Below, in pieces: positions 1 to 8,216 of a stretch of 64,000 nt of DNA. This stretch comes from Paenibacillus swuensis. GTDB taxonomy: Bacteria > Bacillota > Bacilli > Paenibacillales > DY6. The DNA lies in assembly GCF_001644605.1 (NCBI RefSeq), contig NZ_CP011388.1, forward strand, positions 390,440 through 454,439, given 5' to 3'. Position 1 is the stretch's first letter, and each line of letters begins with the position of its first letter. The translations under genes were made by a program, and so were the position numbers. The notes under the pieces were generated by a model. It saw only the letters and a program-made list of their open reading frames with translations. It made no database searches and had not been told where the DNA came from.

Positions 1-67
1 TGTTACCATAGGAGGTATTCTGTGGAAGCAGGCCGATTCCTTCTTTCTCACTGCATTAAAGTATGGC

Positions 68-274
68 TTAGGATGGTTTAAAAGTAATATATAATACATA
101 GGCAATCTCATACGCTATTCCAACGAATAGGGTGGGTAAGCCGAAGGCAAGAACACCTTTTATGATTTCGCTAATTTGCCTATATTTAAACCCCTTGTAG
201 AGCCGGTTCATCACCTTCCACATTGCGTGTACCATTACAGAGGATATTAAAATTCCTCCTGTTATTAATTCCAT
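68..274 (-). CDS. small two-helix membrane protein, unknown function
   Basis: A 68-residue protein of unknown function. Two hydrophobic stretches (about residues 3-19 and 43-63) flank a short basic loop containing KGFKYRQ, so a small integral membrane protein is likely. An in-frame ATG lies five codons upstream, but the GGAGG Shine-Dalgarno sequence lies inside those codons, 8 nt before the ATG at 274. I therefore take 274 as the start. The gene stands alone and I recognise no family. Confidence 0.55.
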   Translation of the reverse strand: MELITGGILISSVMVHAMWKVMNRLYKGFKYRQISEIIKGVLAFGLPTLFVGIAYEIAYVLYITFKPS

Positions 275-457
275 TCCGTGTACCTCCATATCATCTGTCT
301 GTTATATTTGACGCAATCTGGACTATAAGGTTACAACTTTATAATCAAAAATTCAGCCCCCCATCTTCCTTCCTGTTCCAAAACATTCTATGATAAATAT
401 CTTCGTTGAGCTAAACTATTCCTATCAACTACATATAATCAGGAAGCGAGGGAACCA

Positions 458-1336
458 ATGATTGAAATAACTGTCGAATTAGTACGCCGATTAATGGATA
501 GTCAATTCCCACAGTGGAGTCATTTATCTATAAGGCCCGTAGAAAGAAGCGGACATGATAACCGCACCTTTCGTCTCGGTGATGAATTGTCCATTCGTCT
601 GCCCAGTCATGAAAGCTACGCTTCGGCTGTTGAGAAAGAGTCGCTGTGGCTTCCTGTATTCCAGCCTCTTCTTTCCTTGCCCGTTCCTGCTCCCGTTGCC
701 AAAGGCGAGCCGACGGACGAATATCCCCTCCCATGGTCGGTCAACCGATGGATCGAAGGCGATACCGTCTCGCGCTCTAATATACGCGATCTTAACGAAT
801 TTTCCGAAGACCTCGCGGAATTTCTGAAAGAGCTGGAAGCGATCGATCCGAGCCGTGGTATACCTGCAGGCATCCAAAACTTCCATCGAGGAGGAAACCT
901 TGCCGTTTACGACCATGATACAAGGTCCGTCATCGAGACTCTTTCCGGTGAATATGATCCAATGCTTCTTACAGAAATATGGGAACTATCACTTAAAACA
1001 AGATATCAATCAGTTCCGCTCTGGGTGCACGGCGATATCGCAGTAGGCAATCTGCTTGTGAAGGACGGACGACTGTGTGGCGTTATTGATTTCGGAACCA
1101 TGGGTGTTGGAGATCCTTCATGCGATCTTGTAATGGCATGGAACTTCTTTGACGACGTCAGCCGCGAGAGATTCATTAGTCGCATGAACATAGATGAAGA
1201 CACCGTCCATCGCGCTCGCGGCTGGGCCTTGTGGAAAGCACTCATAACCTACGCTTGGAATGACAAAGGCTCAGAACTTTCAGATTGGGGTAAGCATGTG
1301 ATTCATGTGATTATCCGAGACTACAAACGACTTTAA
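458..1336 (+). CDS. aminoglycoside phosphotransferase (APH) family kinase
   Basis: A 292-residue cytoplasmic protein with the APH/choline-kinase fold. The catalytic-loop motif HGD is at 191-193, followed by GNLLV, and the metal-binding VIDFG is near 209-213 (D211), then GDPSCDL. These are the catalytic Asp and the DFG-like Asp of the family. The length is typical of small-molecule APH-like kinases. The substrate cannot be read from sequence. Such genes are often annotated as aminoglycoside resistance, but many act on sugars, amino acids or macrolides, so no resistance is claimed. The GAGGGAACC ribosome-binding site supports the start. A Dabb gene follows 37 bp downstream and may be co-transcribed. 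Confidence 0.88.
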   Translation: MIEITVELVRRLMDSQFPQWSHLSIRPVERSGHDNRTFRLGDELSIRLPSHESYASAVEKESLWLPVFQPLLSLPVPAPVAKGEPTDEYPLPWSVNRWIEGDTVSRSNIRDLNEFSEDLAEFLKELEAIDPSRGIPAGIQNFHRGGNLAVYDHDTRSVIETLSGEYDPMLLTEIWELSLKTRYQSVPLWVHGDIAVGNLLVKDGRLCGVIDFGTMGVGDPSCDLVMAWNFFDDVSRERFISRMNIDEDTVHRARGWALWKALITYAWNDKGSELSDWGKHVIHVIIRDYKRL

Positions 1337-1373
1337 ATTCTCTTATATCATAAAACAGGAGGTTCTAAATCCC

Positions 1374-1676
1374 ATGATTGAACATATTGTTATATTTAAG
1401 TTTAACGAAAAGGTAACGTCGGAGCAGGAACAAGCCTTACTGGATCAATTGCTGGCTTTCAAAGGTCAGATTCCGGGCATCGCCGAGCTGTCCGCGGGCA
1501 TCAATGTGACGGAAGAAACCGAAGTTGCCCATGGCTTCTCCCTAGGCTTGCGGGTAACCTTCGAGACGCAGGAAGACTTACGCAATTATGGTCCGCATCC
1601 GTTGCATCAAGCTTTTGTCGCTTCGCTCAGCGGGTTGCTCGAGCAAGTGATTGTGGTGGATTACCCGATTCTATAG
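1374..1676 (+). CDS. Dabb family (stress-responsive alpha/beta barrel) protein
   Basis: A 100-residue dimeric alpha/beta-barrel domain protein. It shows the typical N-terminal EHIVIFKF strand, the PGI turn near residue 35, and the region FSLGLRVTFETQEDLRNYGPHPLHQAF with the conserved Y-HP-H pattern. Family members form dimeric ferredoxin-like barrels. Some are stress induced and some are small-molecule enzymes; the role here is unknown. An AGGAGG ribosome-binding site precedes the ATG. It is separated from the kinase gene by 37 bp. Confidence 0.85.
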   Translation: MIEHIVIFKFNEKVTSEQEQALLDQLLAFKGQIPGIAELSAGINVTEETEVAHGFSLGLRVTFETQEDLRNYGPHPLHQAFVASLSGLLEQVIVVDYPIL

Positions 1677-1695
1677 GTTGGTGAGGGGGCATGTG

Positions 1696-3003
1696 ATGGT
1701 TATCTTCATTCTGGATTTATTCAATCTTGGGGAAGCAGCCGTCCGTGGCACCTCGCACCATGTGAAAGCATGCATACCGGATGCGGTGGTCATCGTTGCC
1801 GAGTCCGGCCAAGCTTCCCTTGTCCTGAATGAAACTTTGCGAAGCCCTGAGTCGATGGGAGAGGCCGGCATCGGTGAATATTTCATAACTGTTGTGGCCG
1901 GAGAGTTATTTTCTCCGGCCCTTCTTTCGTTGGCGGAGGGCCGATTGGAATCCGGTTGCGCAGGGGTGGCAGCCCCGGAACAGGCACCCGGTGCAGGGAA
2001 CAGCAAACCCGTCCCCCGCGGTCCCTTCCTCTGGCGCAGGGAAGCTTGCTTTACGGGGGAGGGGGAGCGGCTTTATTTTGCAAGTAGGGAGAAGCTGCCG
2101 TTCGAATGTTATGTCTTGCTTGAGATGCAGCTCCGGCTGGGCAAGGAATGGACCTGGACGGAGTGCGCCCTCGACATGTGGACCCGTCACCCCGTTCCCC
2201 CGAAATGGCATAAATCCATGGCTCAATGGACGTATATGGAACCGCTGTTATCCGCACGTTCAACATATGGCATTACTCCTGTTGGTGCTCTGCCCTATTT
2301 CAGCATTGTTCTGTGCTTTCATAATGACATCTCGTACTTGTCTTGGAGCATCCAAAGTGTGATGAGGCAATCCTTCCCGAACTGGGAATTGATTCTGATG
2401 GATGACGGTTCCACGGAATCGAGCGACGGTATGATGAGAGACTACGGTAGGGATGTCAGGGTTCGGATGCTGCGCAGTGATCGTAATGAAGGGAAAGCCG
2501 CAAGTCTCAACAAGGCCTTGATCCAAGCTCAAGGAAGCTATCTTCTCGAGTTGGATGCGGATGACTGGCTTGATCCTGCTTGTTTGTCTGTGCTGCACCG
2601 GACTATAACCTCTCAGCCGGACTTAGGTATGGTGTACGCGGACCATATCCTCTGGAAAGAACGTCCGGACGGGCAACCTGTATTTCATCAATATGTACCC
2701 GCCATGGCAAGTTTCTCCGCGCTTAAGCTGCTTCGCGATGCTATTCCTCTGGCTCCGCGTTGCTATCGCATCGAAGCCTTACGCTCGCTTGGCGGTTGGT
2801 GGGAGCACGGTCCCGGAGGAGGACGGTTGTATGAAGACTTTCAAATGATGGCCAGACTGGCCGGTCACTACACGGTCGAGCGCATCCCGGAGCCGTTGTA
2901 CCATAGGCGCTTGCGGGAAGACAGTGTCAGCGCCAGCCATACCAGCCACTATGCGGAGTGGAGAGATTGGTTCAGCCTGTTTGTGAAACCGTTAGAAGTC
3001 TAG
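1696..3003 (+). CDS. family 2 glycosyltransferase with extra N-terminal domain
   Basis: A 435-residue protein. Residues ~200-310 form a GT-A (GT2) domain with SIVLCFHND, LILMDDGST and the metal/nucleotide-binding LDADDW (D287, D289, D290). The C-terminal part carries GGWWEHGPGGGRLYEDF, an acceptor-side GT2 pattern. The first ~195 residues are not recognised and would be an additional N-terminal domain. The reading frame is open from 1651, but the GTGAGGGGG ribosome-binding site and the need to clear the upstream gene favour the ATG at 1696. It converges with the small coat-like gene (4-bp overlap at the stops). Neighbours suggest it glycosylates a spore-surface component; this is inference from context. 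Confidence 0.85.
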   Translation: MVIFILDLFNLGEAAVRGTSHHVKACIPDAVVIVAESGQASLVLNETLRSPESMGEAGIGEYFITVVAGELFSPALLSLAEGRLESGCAGVAAPEQAPGAGNSKPVPRGPFLWRREACFTGEGERLYFASREKLPFECYVLLEMQLRLGKEWTWTECALDMWTRHPVPPKWHKSMAQWTYMEPLLSARSTYGITPVGALPYFSIVLCFHNDISYLSWSIQSVMRQSFPNWELILMDDGSTESSDGMMRDYGRDVRVRMLRSDRNEGKAASLNKALIQAQGSYLLELDADDWLDPACLSVLHRTITSQPDLGMVYADHILWKERPDGQPVFHQYVPAMASFSALKLLRDAIPLAPRCYRIEALRSLGGWWEHGPGGGRLYEDFQMMARLAGHYTVERIPEPLYHRRLREDSVSASHTSHYAEWRDWFSLFVKPLEV

Positions 3004-3203
3004 ATCGGCGGAAGGCGCACAAATTCAACCCGGCTGACCGATACAGACACAGGCGTCACTTGTTCATACGCGGTTGGTGTTTGTTGTACGGTAATGATGG
3101 CCGGTTCTACCTGCAGGATAACGCCTCTGGTCAGTTGGGAAGCTTGATAAATCTCAGCTCTCCGTCCTGTAAAGGCGCGCAAAGCTTCTGTGAATGATGG
3201 CAT
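3000..3203 (-). CDS. small spore-coat-like protein (Hfq/LSm-like strand pattern)
   Basis: A 67-residue protein that is almost entirely beta-strand-like and Val/Ile rich: TRGVILQVEPAIITVQQ, then a Thr/Pro loop, then VTPVSVSVSRVEFVRLPP. This resembles the short SH3/LSm-like (DUF2642-type) domains of Bacillus coat proteins, and the C-terminal half of the next gene looks alike. An in-frame upstream ATG is rejected because the AGGAGG sequence lies just before the ATG at 3203. The stop overlaps the convergent glycosyltransferase gene by 4 bp. The coat role is inferred from resemblance and neighbours. Confidence 0.6.
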   Translation of the reverse strand: MPSFTEALRAFTGRRAEIYQASQLTRGVILQVEPAIITVQQTPTAYEQVTPVSVSVSRVEFVRLPPI

Positions 3204-3241
3204 GAGGAACCTCCTTTCTTCTGGGAACATATCGTCTGTCG

Positions 3242-3733
3242 CTATTCAATCGTGTTGATCTGACCAAATGGGATGAATACAATCGCTCCCGTCGGTTCAT
3301 TCATGCGCGCATAGTCGCTTCCTACTTCAGCCAGGGTCCCGACAATCGGACCGGCATCGGTCTCCAGAGCAACGGTTGTACCGAGCCGCGGTGTCAAGAT
3401 CGAGATGATGCCTTGGAACGGAATGGGACTCACGATGCCGCCGCCCCGGGCTAAATCTGTAAGCCGCGATTGCTGCAAAATCGTGATTTCCCGAGCCAAA
3501 TTCTGCGATACCGTTGTAAGGTTGGCTATAGCGGCCGCTGTCTCCAGTCTGCGTTGATTGTAATCTGTCATGAAATAGGCCAGCTGTCTGGAAACCCTGC
3601 GAATTCTGTTCAACAGTTGAATCGGCGTGATGCGAAACCTGGACAGCTTCCGTTTCTTTTTGGGTTTTCTTTGGCAACCGTGAATGACGACCTGTTTACC
3701 GCGTGTGCCCTTCTTTAACTTCAACGTTCTCAT
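3242..3733 (-). CDS. spore-coat-like protein with basic N-terminus and C-terminal LSm-like domain
   Basis: A 163-residue protein. Residues 1-50 are very basic (KKGTRGKQ, RKPKKKRK), residues ~55-95 are helical, and the C-terminal ~65 residues form short strands (TVALETDAGPIVGTLAEV, AIVFIPFGQINTIE) like the LSm/DUF2642 fold found in CotB-type coat proteins. The GTG four codons upstream is too close to the AGGGTGG ribosome-binding site; the ATG at 3733 has correct spacing. Its 5' end overlaps the end of the upstream minus-strand glycosyltransferase gene by 38 bp, so the two are probably co-transcribed. I infer a spore-coat role, possibly as a glycosylated or anchoring partner of the adjacent transferases. 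Confidence 0.65.
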   Translation of the reverse strand: MRTLKLKKGTRGKQVVIHGCQRKPKKKRKLSRFRITPIQLLNRIRRVSRQLAYFMTDYNQRRLETAAAIANLTTVSQNLAREITILQQSRLTDLARGGGIVSPIPFQGIISILTPRLGTTVALETDAGPIVGTLAEVGSDYARMNEPTGAIVFIPFGQINTIE

Positions 3734-4778
3734 TTCGCACCCCACCCTTTCTTGCTAGTTGGTTTACTGATAGTTGGTTAATCATGACGAACAATGCGTA
3801 TCGGGCCCGGTTAATCCAAGAATTTCGGAACGCCATCCTTTGCCTTTGACGCACCTTAACTTCATGATTATCCGCTAATGCTCTGGCCACCGTGTCCGGC
3901 GCGTTGGTTACATTCGTAATATAGGCTAAATTTCCAAACTTCCGCAGCTCCGGCATATCCGAGGCGATCACGGGCTTTCCAGCGGAACTATACTCATAAA
4001 ACTTCACCGGATCACAGCCTTCGATCATCGGAGTCAAACGAAAAGGAATCAAGGCGGCATCGAACCAGCTTAAGTAGCCGGGTAACTCCTCGTATGATTT
4101 CATCTCCAGTTTGGTCACCCGAGGGTGCTTCACTTCCAGGTCATAGAGCCGGTTCGCTCCGATTAACACAACAGGATAACGTTCCGCTACGGCGTAAACC
4201 ATCTCCAGATCCATCCAGCTGGTCACCGCTCCGTAATATCCGATTAAAGGCTCATCCTTGGTTTGAGGTAAGTCAGAAGGTCGTGACAGTCGCTGGGCCG
4301 CGCTTTTGAAATGCTCATAATCAGCCGCATTCGGTAACAACACCGTTCGAATTCCGCGGGAAGCATGCTCGTTATAGATTGCCTGCGCCGAGGCAAAGGT
4401 AATCGCCGTTTTCCGTTCCATAACGGGTACGAGTTGATGCCAAGCCGAAAATTCATCCGCCGCCAGATCACAAGAATCAAACACCGCCAGATCATGATCA
4501 TTGGAGTCGATAAACCACCCTTGATTTACCGCGCACCAGAACACCACCTTACCTCGAATGTAAGGTTTATAGTCTACACTGCGATGAATGACCCTGAAGT
4601 CAGGAAGCTCCGGATAAGGCTGGATGACCGGTTCATGCTGGGGAAACAGATCCGCCGGATTAATGAACACGACGTTGGCACCGGCTTGGGCAAAAGCTTT
4701 CATCATCTGATGCGGCCTTTGATGCATAAACTGATAGTCAATGGCTGGCGGGTAGATGATGGTGATCTCCGTCTTCAT
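3696..4778 (-). CDS. GT4-like glycosyltransferase (TuaH-like)
   Basis: A 360-residue GT-B fold protein. The N-terminal HQRPHQMMKAFAQAGANVVF motif is typical of TuaH-like transferases. A second Rossmann half has PLIGYYGAV and a nucleotide-sugar-binding region around EGCDPVKFYEYSSAGKPVIAS, the E(x7)E-like block. It probably transfers a sugar from a nucleotide donor onto a surface polymer or protein. The gene diverges from the CgeB-like gene across a 148-bp intergenic region and overlaps the coat-like gene downstream by 38 bp. A GGTGAGAAG ribosome-binding site precedes the ATG. B. subtilis TuaH belongs to teichuronic acid synthesis, but no other tua genes are here, so a spore-surface role is more likely. 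Confidence 0.82.
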   Translation of the reverse strand: MKTEITIIYPPAIDYQFMHQRPHQMMKAFAQAGANVVFINPADLFPQHEPVIQPYPELPDFRVIHRSVDYKPYIRGKVVFWCAVNQGWFIDSNDHDLAVFDSCDLAADEFSAWHQLVPVMERKTAITFASAQAIYNEHASRGIRTVLLPNAADYEHFKSAAQRLSRPSDLPQTKDEPLIGYYGAVTSWMDLEMVYAVAERYPVVLIGANRLYDLEVKHPRVTKLEMKSYEELPGYLSWFDAALIPFRLTPMIEGCDPVKFYEYSSAGKPVIASDMPELRKFGNLAYITNVTNAPDTVARALADNHEVKVRQRQRMAFRNSWINRARYALFVMINQLSVNQLARKGGVRNENVEVKEGHTR

Positions 4779-4926
4779 GGCTTCTCACCTATCCGTATAT
4801 TTTTCTGTAACCGAGACTTTATCACAGTATGTATAGGCCTTAGCGGTTGATTGTGTATCTACCTAGTTTGTCATCCGATTTCCTGTACCGACATAAGCTG
4901 ATAACGGATGAAAGGAGGGATGAAAG

Positions 4927-5883
4927 TTGAGGATTCTCTTTCTGAATTGGGCTCCCATCATCACATTCGGGCTTGCTGCAGGGTTTCAACAACTCGGACA
5001 CGAGGTTGAGATTCTACGCCCGGAAGAAGATTCCACGGAAGGTATGCTGCATCGTATTGCGGCGTGCAAGCCTGATGTGCTCCTGACTGAAGGCGGCGTG
5101 GGCCGGGAAGATGTCATCTTTCCCGTTCTGGAACAGAGCGGCATTTCCCACGTGTACTGGGGCATCGAAGACCCTGTCGCCTATAATCTGTCATTGGCGT
5201 ACGGGAAGCGGTCTGTGTTAACCTTGACGACCCATCGCGAGTGGCTGCAGGAGATTTATGAGCCTGCCGGTGTGGAGGCGATTTGTATCCCTTTTGCCTG
5301 TAATCCGGCGTTTCATAGAAAGGGTTTGTTGCGCCCTGAATTTCACCATGAGCTTGTGTTCGTAGGCAATAATTACGAGAATCATCCCCATCGGATTGAA
5401 GGTCATCGAATCTTGTTTGATGCTTGTCTACAGGCTGATTTACCGCTCGTGTTCTACGGCGATGACAACTGGGTGAACGGAAAACTGGGGTACCAGGTGC
5501 CGCCGAACGCTTACAAAGGATATTTCGGTTATCTGGATTGGCCCGATTTATGCGCTTCATCCGCTTTCATTCTGGGCGTGCACAGCATTGGCAACTCGTC
5601 TACGATGCAGTCGATGCGTACGTTCGAAGTGTTGGGCTGCGGCGGATTTTTCCTTACACAACATACCCCTGCTATTGAGCACATGTTCGAGAATCATAAA
5701 CATCTGGTGTGGACTCAGAGTCCCGAGGAAACGGTCGAGTTGGTTCGCTATTACCAGGCCAGACCAGACGCCATGAAACGGATTCGTACGGAGGGGCAAA
5801 ATCACGCTTATGCCAACCATACGTACAGGCATCGGGCGGAGGATATTGTGGCGCGGTTGGGAGCATTAACGGGGTTGAGGTAA
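4927..5883 (+). CDS. CgeB-family spore maturation / glycosyltransferase-like protein
   Basis: A 318-residue protein of the CgeB family, which resembles GT-B glycosyltransferases and includes the B. subtilis spore-crust protein CgeB. Visible features are the N-terminal RILFLNWAP strand, DVLLTEGG, the central FVGNNYENH and YGDDNW, and the C-terminal block SSTMQSMRTFEVLGCGGF, which corresponds to the sugar-nucleotide site. The start is a TTG preceded by AAGGAGGG with 8-nt spacing. The nearby ATG at 4920 is in another frame. Together with the neighbouring glycosyltransferases, methyltransferase and coat-like proteins it suggests modification of the spore outer layer. I do not see a clear sigma-K promoter in the upstream 148 bp. 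Confidence 0.82.
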   Translation: MRILFLNWAPIITFGLAAGFQQLGHEVEILRPEEDSTEGMLHRIAACKPDVLLTEGGVGREDVIFPVLEQSGISHVYWGIEDPVAYNLSLAYGKRSVLTLTTHREWLQEIYEPAGVEAICIPFACNPAFHRKGLLRPEFHHELVFVGNNYENHPHRIEGHRILFDACLQADLPLVFYGDDNWVNGKLGYQVPPNAYKGYFGYLDWPDLCASSAFILGVHSIGNSSTMQSMRTFEVLGCGGFFLTQHTPAIEHMFENHKHLVWTQSPEETVELVRYYQARPDAMKRIRTEGQNHAYANHTYRHRAEDIVARLGALTGLR

Positions 5884-6015
5884 TGTAAGGCGTGGCGGGG
5901 CAATAGCATGGTTAACGCAGCTTTGCGACGTTGAATGCTTGGAGGGCGGCAGGTGAAAGTGGCTTAGATTTGTGGAAGCGGAGGTATAAAGCACGGGAAG
6001 GTGGGAGTGTAGCGC

Positions 6016-6666
6016 ATGGGAACTGAGGATAGCCGATTTTTTAAGGTTTCGGATCCGCATTCGGATGAAGTGCTGTTTCGGATTCCCCACTATTGGTGGA
6101 GCCGACTCTATGAATATGAATGGGCCAAAAACTTTGTCAGGCCTGGGGATGTCGTGCTGGATGCCGCTTGCGGGATCGATCATCCGTTTAAGTTTTACCT
6201 TACCACGGTCACGGATCAGGTGTATGCCTGTGATATCGATCCTCGGATTGTGATGCCGGAACAGGTTATTGAGAGCATGAGGGGGAGCTTCTTCGGGGCT
6301 GAAGCGGCGGAGGTTGTTCGGAATCAGTATGTGGATCGGGTACAATTCGCCCATGCGGATTTGACGCGGCTGCCGTATGCGGATGCTTCCTTTGACCGGG
6401 TTTTCTGTATCTCGGTGCTGGAAGAAATGCCTGCTCAAGCCTGCCTTTCCGCGCTTAAGGAATTTCGGAGAGTGCTGCGGCCGGACGGACTTGTCGTGCT
6501 GACATTCGATTACCCCAATATCGACCTGGCCTTGTTGCGCGAGCAGTTGGAGGAAGCCGATCTGGCTGTCGCCGGCCCGGTTGACTGGGAGCTGCCGGAG
6601 GATGCGCTGTACACCGAGATGTGGGGCGGGTTGTATTGCTTCCGTGCTTTGTTGAAACGAAAATAG
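6016..6666 (+). CDS. class I SAM-dependent methyltransferase
   Basis: A 216-residue cytoplasmic methyltransferase of the Methyltransf_11 type. Motif I is VVLDAACG (about residues 46-53), motif II ends YACDIDP, motif III/IV is PYADASFDRVFCISVLEEMP, and the post-motif is EFRRVLRPDGLVVLTFDYPN. The first glycine of the usual GxGxG is replaced by alanine (DAACGID), which the family tolerates. The start has a GGTGGGAG ribosome-binding site. It lies 132 bp after the CgeB-like gene on the same strand, and I see no feature in that gap. The likely substrate is a glycan or lipid precursor of the same surface pathway; this is inferred from position only. Confidence 0.85.
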   Translation: MGTEDSRFFKVSDPHSDEVLFRIPHYWWSRLYEYEWAKNFVRPGDVVLDAACGIDHPFKFYLTTVTDQVYACDIDPRIVMPEQVIESMRGSFFGAEAAEVVRNQYVDRVQFAHADLTRLPYADASFDRVFCISVLEEMPAQACLSALKEFRRVLRPDGLVVLTFDYPNIDLALLREQLEEADLAVAGPVDWELPEDALYTEMWGGLYCFRALLKRK

Positions 6667-6687
6667 CTTAAATCGCTGTGCTAATAT

Positions 6688-6843
6688 TTAATTCTTCGCA
6701 AGTCTTTCAAGCACTTCACGGTGACGTTTCATAACCTCCATTGCCGCTTGGCTTACGGCTTCCTTGGAAGGGATAATACTCCCTGTTTGTTGTGACTCTT
6801 CTAGTTCTTCACGTTTGATGACCCTGTTTTTATCATCCTTCAT
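6688..6843 (-). CDS. small acidic/basic helical protein, unknown
   Basis: A 51-residue soluble protein, strongly helical, rich in Glu, Lys and Arg (for example REELEESQ and EVMKRHREVLERLAKN). No family is recognised. The frame is open 18 codons further upstream, but an AGGAGGTGG sequence 8 nt before the ATG at 6843 fixes the start. Its size and composition would fit a small regulatory or spore-associated protein, but nothing in the sequence proves this. Confidence 0.55.
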   Translation of the reverse strand: MKDDKNRVIKREELEESQQTGSIIPSKEAVSQAAMEVMKRHREVLERLAKN

Positions 6844-6928
6844 ACAGTCCACCTCCTCTATTAGTAATTTACCATATTTTATAGTATTATTGTTCAATAA
6901 TTTCTAGCAGCATAGCTTTCCGCTCAGC

Positions 6929-6961
6929 AAAAAAACTCTGTGGTAATTCTCCACAGAGTTT
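6929..6961 (-). terminator. intrinsic terminator after ykfC
   Basis: An 11-bp perfect stem (AAACTCTGTGG paired with its complement) with a 7-nt loop, followed on the minus strand by a run of Ts. It lies 20 bp past the ykfC stop and ends the dpp-ykf operon. Confidence 0.85.
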
Positions 6962-6980
6962 GCTTATTTTGAAAAGTCGC

Positions 6981-8030
6981 CTAAGACCAATACCGCCGCG
7001 AGATGCAATGCTCCTTTTCCAGCCTGAAGCCCTTCAGGTCCACCAGCTCGATACTGGAAGTGGATTCCGGCGCATGAATCATCCGCCCGTCACCTGCATA
7101 AATGCCTACGTGATGCACCCTGCCCTTCCCCTCTTCATGAGCAAAAAAGAGCAAATCCCCCGCTTCCAAATCCGCCTTCTCCACCAGTAAACCATGTCTG
7201 GCTTGATCGGATGCGTCCCGCGGGATGTTAATGCCGAAAGAATGATGCATGTTATACGCAAATCCGGAGCAGTCGTACCCGAACGCGGACATGCCGCCCC
7301 AGAGGTAATGGAGCCCGAGAAAGCGGCGGGCTTGCTCAACAATGGTCTGACCGGCAGTGGCGTTCGGCTTGGAATTACCCGACATGTCCTCCATTGAAAA
7401 TGGAGATGTTCTGCCAGTGTGGAAATTCGGTGATGACCCAGGCACCGGCTCCGCCGAACCCGTAAGGATCCGAACATCGTCCGCCTTAAAGAAGCCGGTT
7501 CCTTCCGTTGTCTGCACCTTCACCCAGTCGCCTGCGGCTTCAAGCACCGGGAGCTTCGTCAGGTAGCTCAGCTCCAGCCGCGGCTGCGGCTGCGCCTCCG
7601 CGGGCAAACCCCCGCCACCGACCGCCTCCGCGGCACCGTAAAGCCACGCCGTGCCGGCGACCACCTCCGCCCAGGCTGCGCCCGGCGGAGCAACCATCGC
7701 CGCAGCCAGCTGCGCGCGCGGCACCCAGCCGGGGTACCCGGCTTCGTGCTGTCGCGTGCTTTGCTGCGGCAAGAGCACCTTAACCCATTGCTCGCGTTCC
7801 TCCGCAATGCGTACGGTCACCCCATAAAGCGCCTGCGTCTGCACCCGGTTCGACGCGCACAGATCCAGTCTGTCCGCTATCGTCATCGCGGACAGCCACT
7901 CCCGGATGCCGGCCGGCCGCGCCAGGGCCGGAGCATCCAGCGCCCGCGGGGACTCCGGTGTCGTCCACACCGTGGCTACGGACACCGCTACCGTCATTTG
8001 CCGCATTTCATGTTCGTCAGCGTTCATCAT
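6981..8030 (-). CDS. ykfC: NlpC/P60 gamma-D-glutamyl-L-diamino acid endopeptidase
   Basis: A ~349-residue cytoplasmic peptidase that cuts the gamma-D-Glu-(meso-A2pm) bond of murein peptides. The N-terminal ~200 residues are SH3b-like modules. The C-terminal NlpC/P60 domain carries the triad Cys255 (YDCSGF), His308 (HHVGIY) and His320 (MIHAPE), numbered from a GTG at 8033. No signal peptide is visible, as in B. subtilis YkfC. AGGAGG lies just upstream of GTG-ATG-ATG; the ATGs at 8030 or 8027 have the better spacing. It is the last gene of the dpp-ykf operon, separated from ykfB by 183 bp. The stretch encoding the SH3 modules (7560-7960) is much more GC-rich than its surroundings. Confidence 0.9.
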   Translation of the reverse strand: MMNADEHEMRQMTVAVSVATVWTTPESPRALDAPALARPAGIREWLSAMTIADRLDLCASNRVQTQALYGVTVRIAEEREQWVKVLLPQQSTRQHEAGYPGWVPRAQLAAAMVAPPGAAWAEVVAGTAWLYGAAEAVGGGGLPAEAQPQPRLELSYLTKLPVLEAAGDWVKVQTTEGTGFFKADDVRILTGSAEPVPGSSPNFHTGRTSPFSMEDMSGNSKPNATAGQTIVEQARRFLGLHYLWGGMSAFGYDCSGFAYNMHHSFGINIPRDASDQARHGLLVEKADLEAGDLLFFAHEEGKGRVHHVGIYAGDGRMIHAPESTSSIELVDLKGFRLEKEHCISRRYWS

Positions 8031-8163
8031 CACGCCCTCCTCGCCTAGAGGCTATATCTTTCATCTCCTGCTGTTCTGCGCTCACCCTCTACGCCTGGCT
8101 TTAACCTTAATCCTCGCCTTCCACTTTCCTGCGCCATTTCCCTCTTCTTTACGTTTCGACAAA

Positions 8164-8181
8164 ATATTGCCCGGGCAATAT
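8164..8181. other. 18-bp perfect palindrome between ykfB and ykfC
   Basis: ATATTGCCCGGGCAATAT is a perfect dyad in the 183-bp ykfB-ykfC gap. On the minus strand it is followed by TTTTG, so it could be a weak terminator or processing hairpin, or a protein-binding dyad. The rest of this gap is pyrimidine-rich on the plus strand and shows no ORF. Confidence 0.45.
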
Positions 8182-8216
8182 CTCGCTCATTCCTCGCTTC
8201 ACTCAACCTTTACGAG

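Noticed and set aside
458-1336. Aminoglycoside resistance gene
   Set aside because: The APH fold is clear, but the family acts on many substrates and nothing here shows drug specificity.
4779-4926. Sigma-K promoter for the CgeB-like gene
   Set aside because: CATA-like sequences occur, but none has the right -10 pattern and spacing on either strand.
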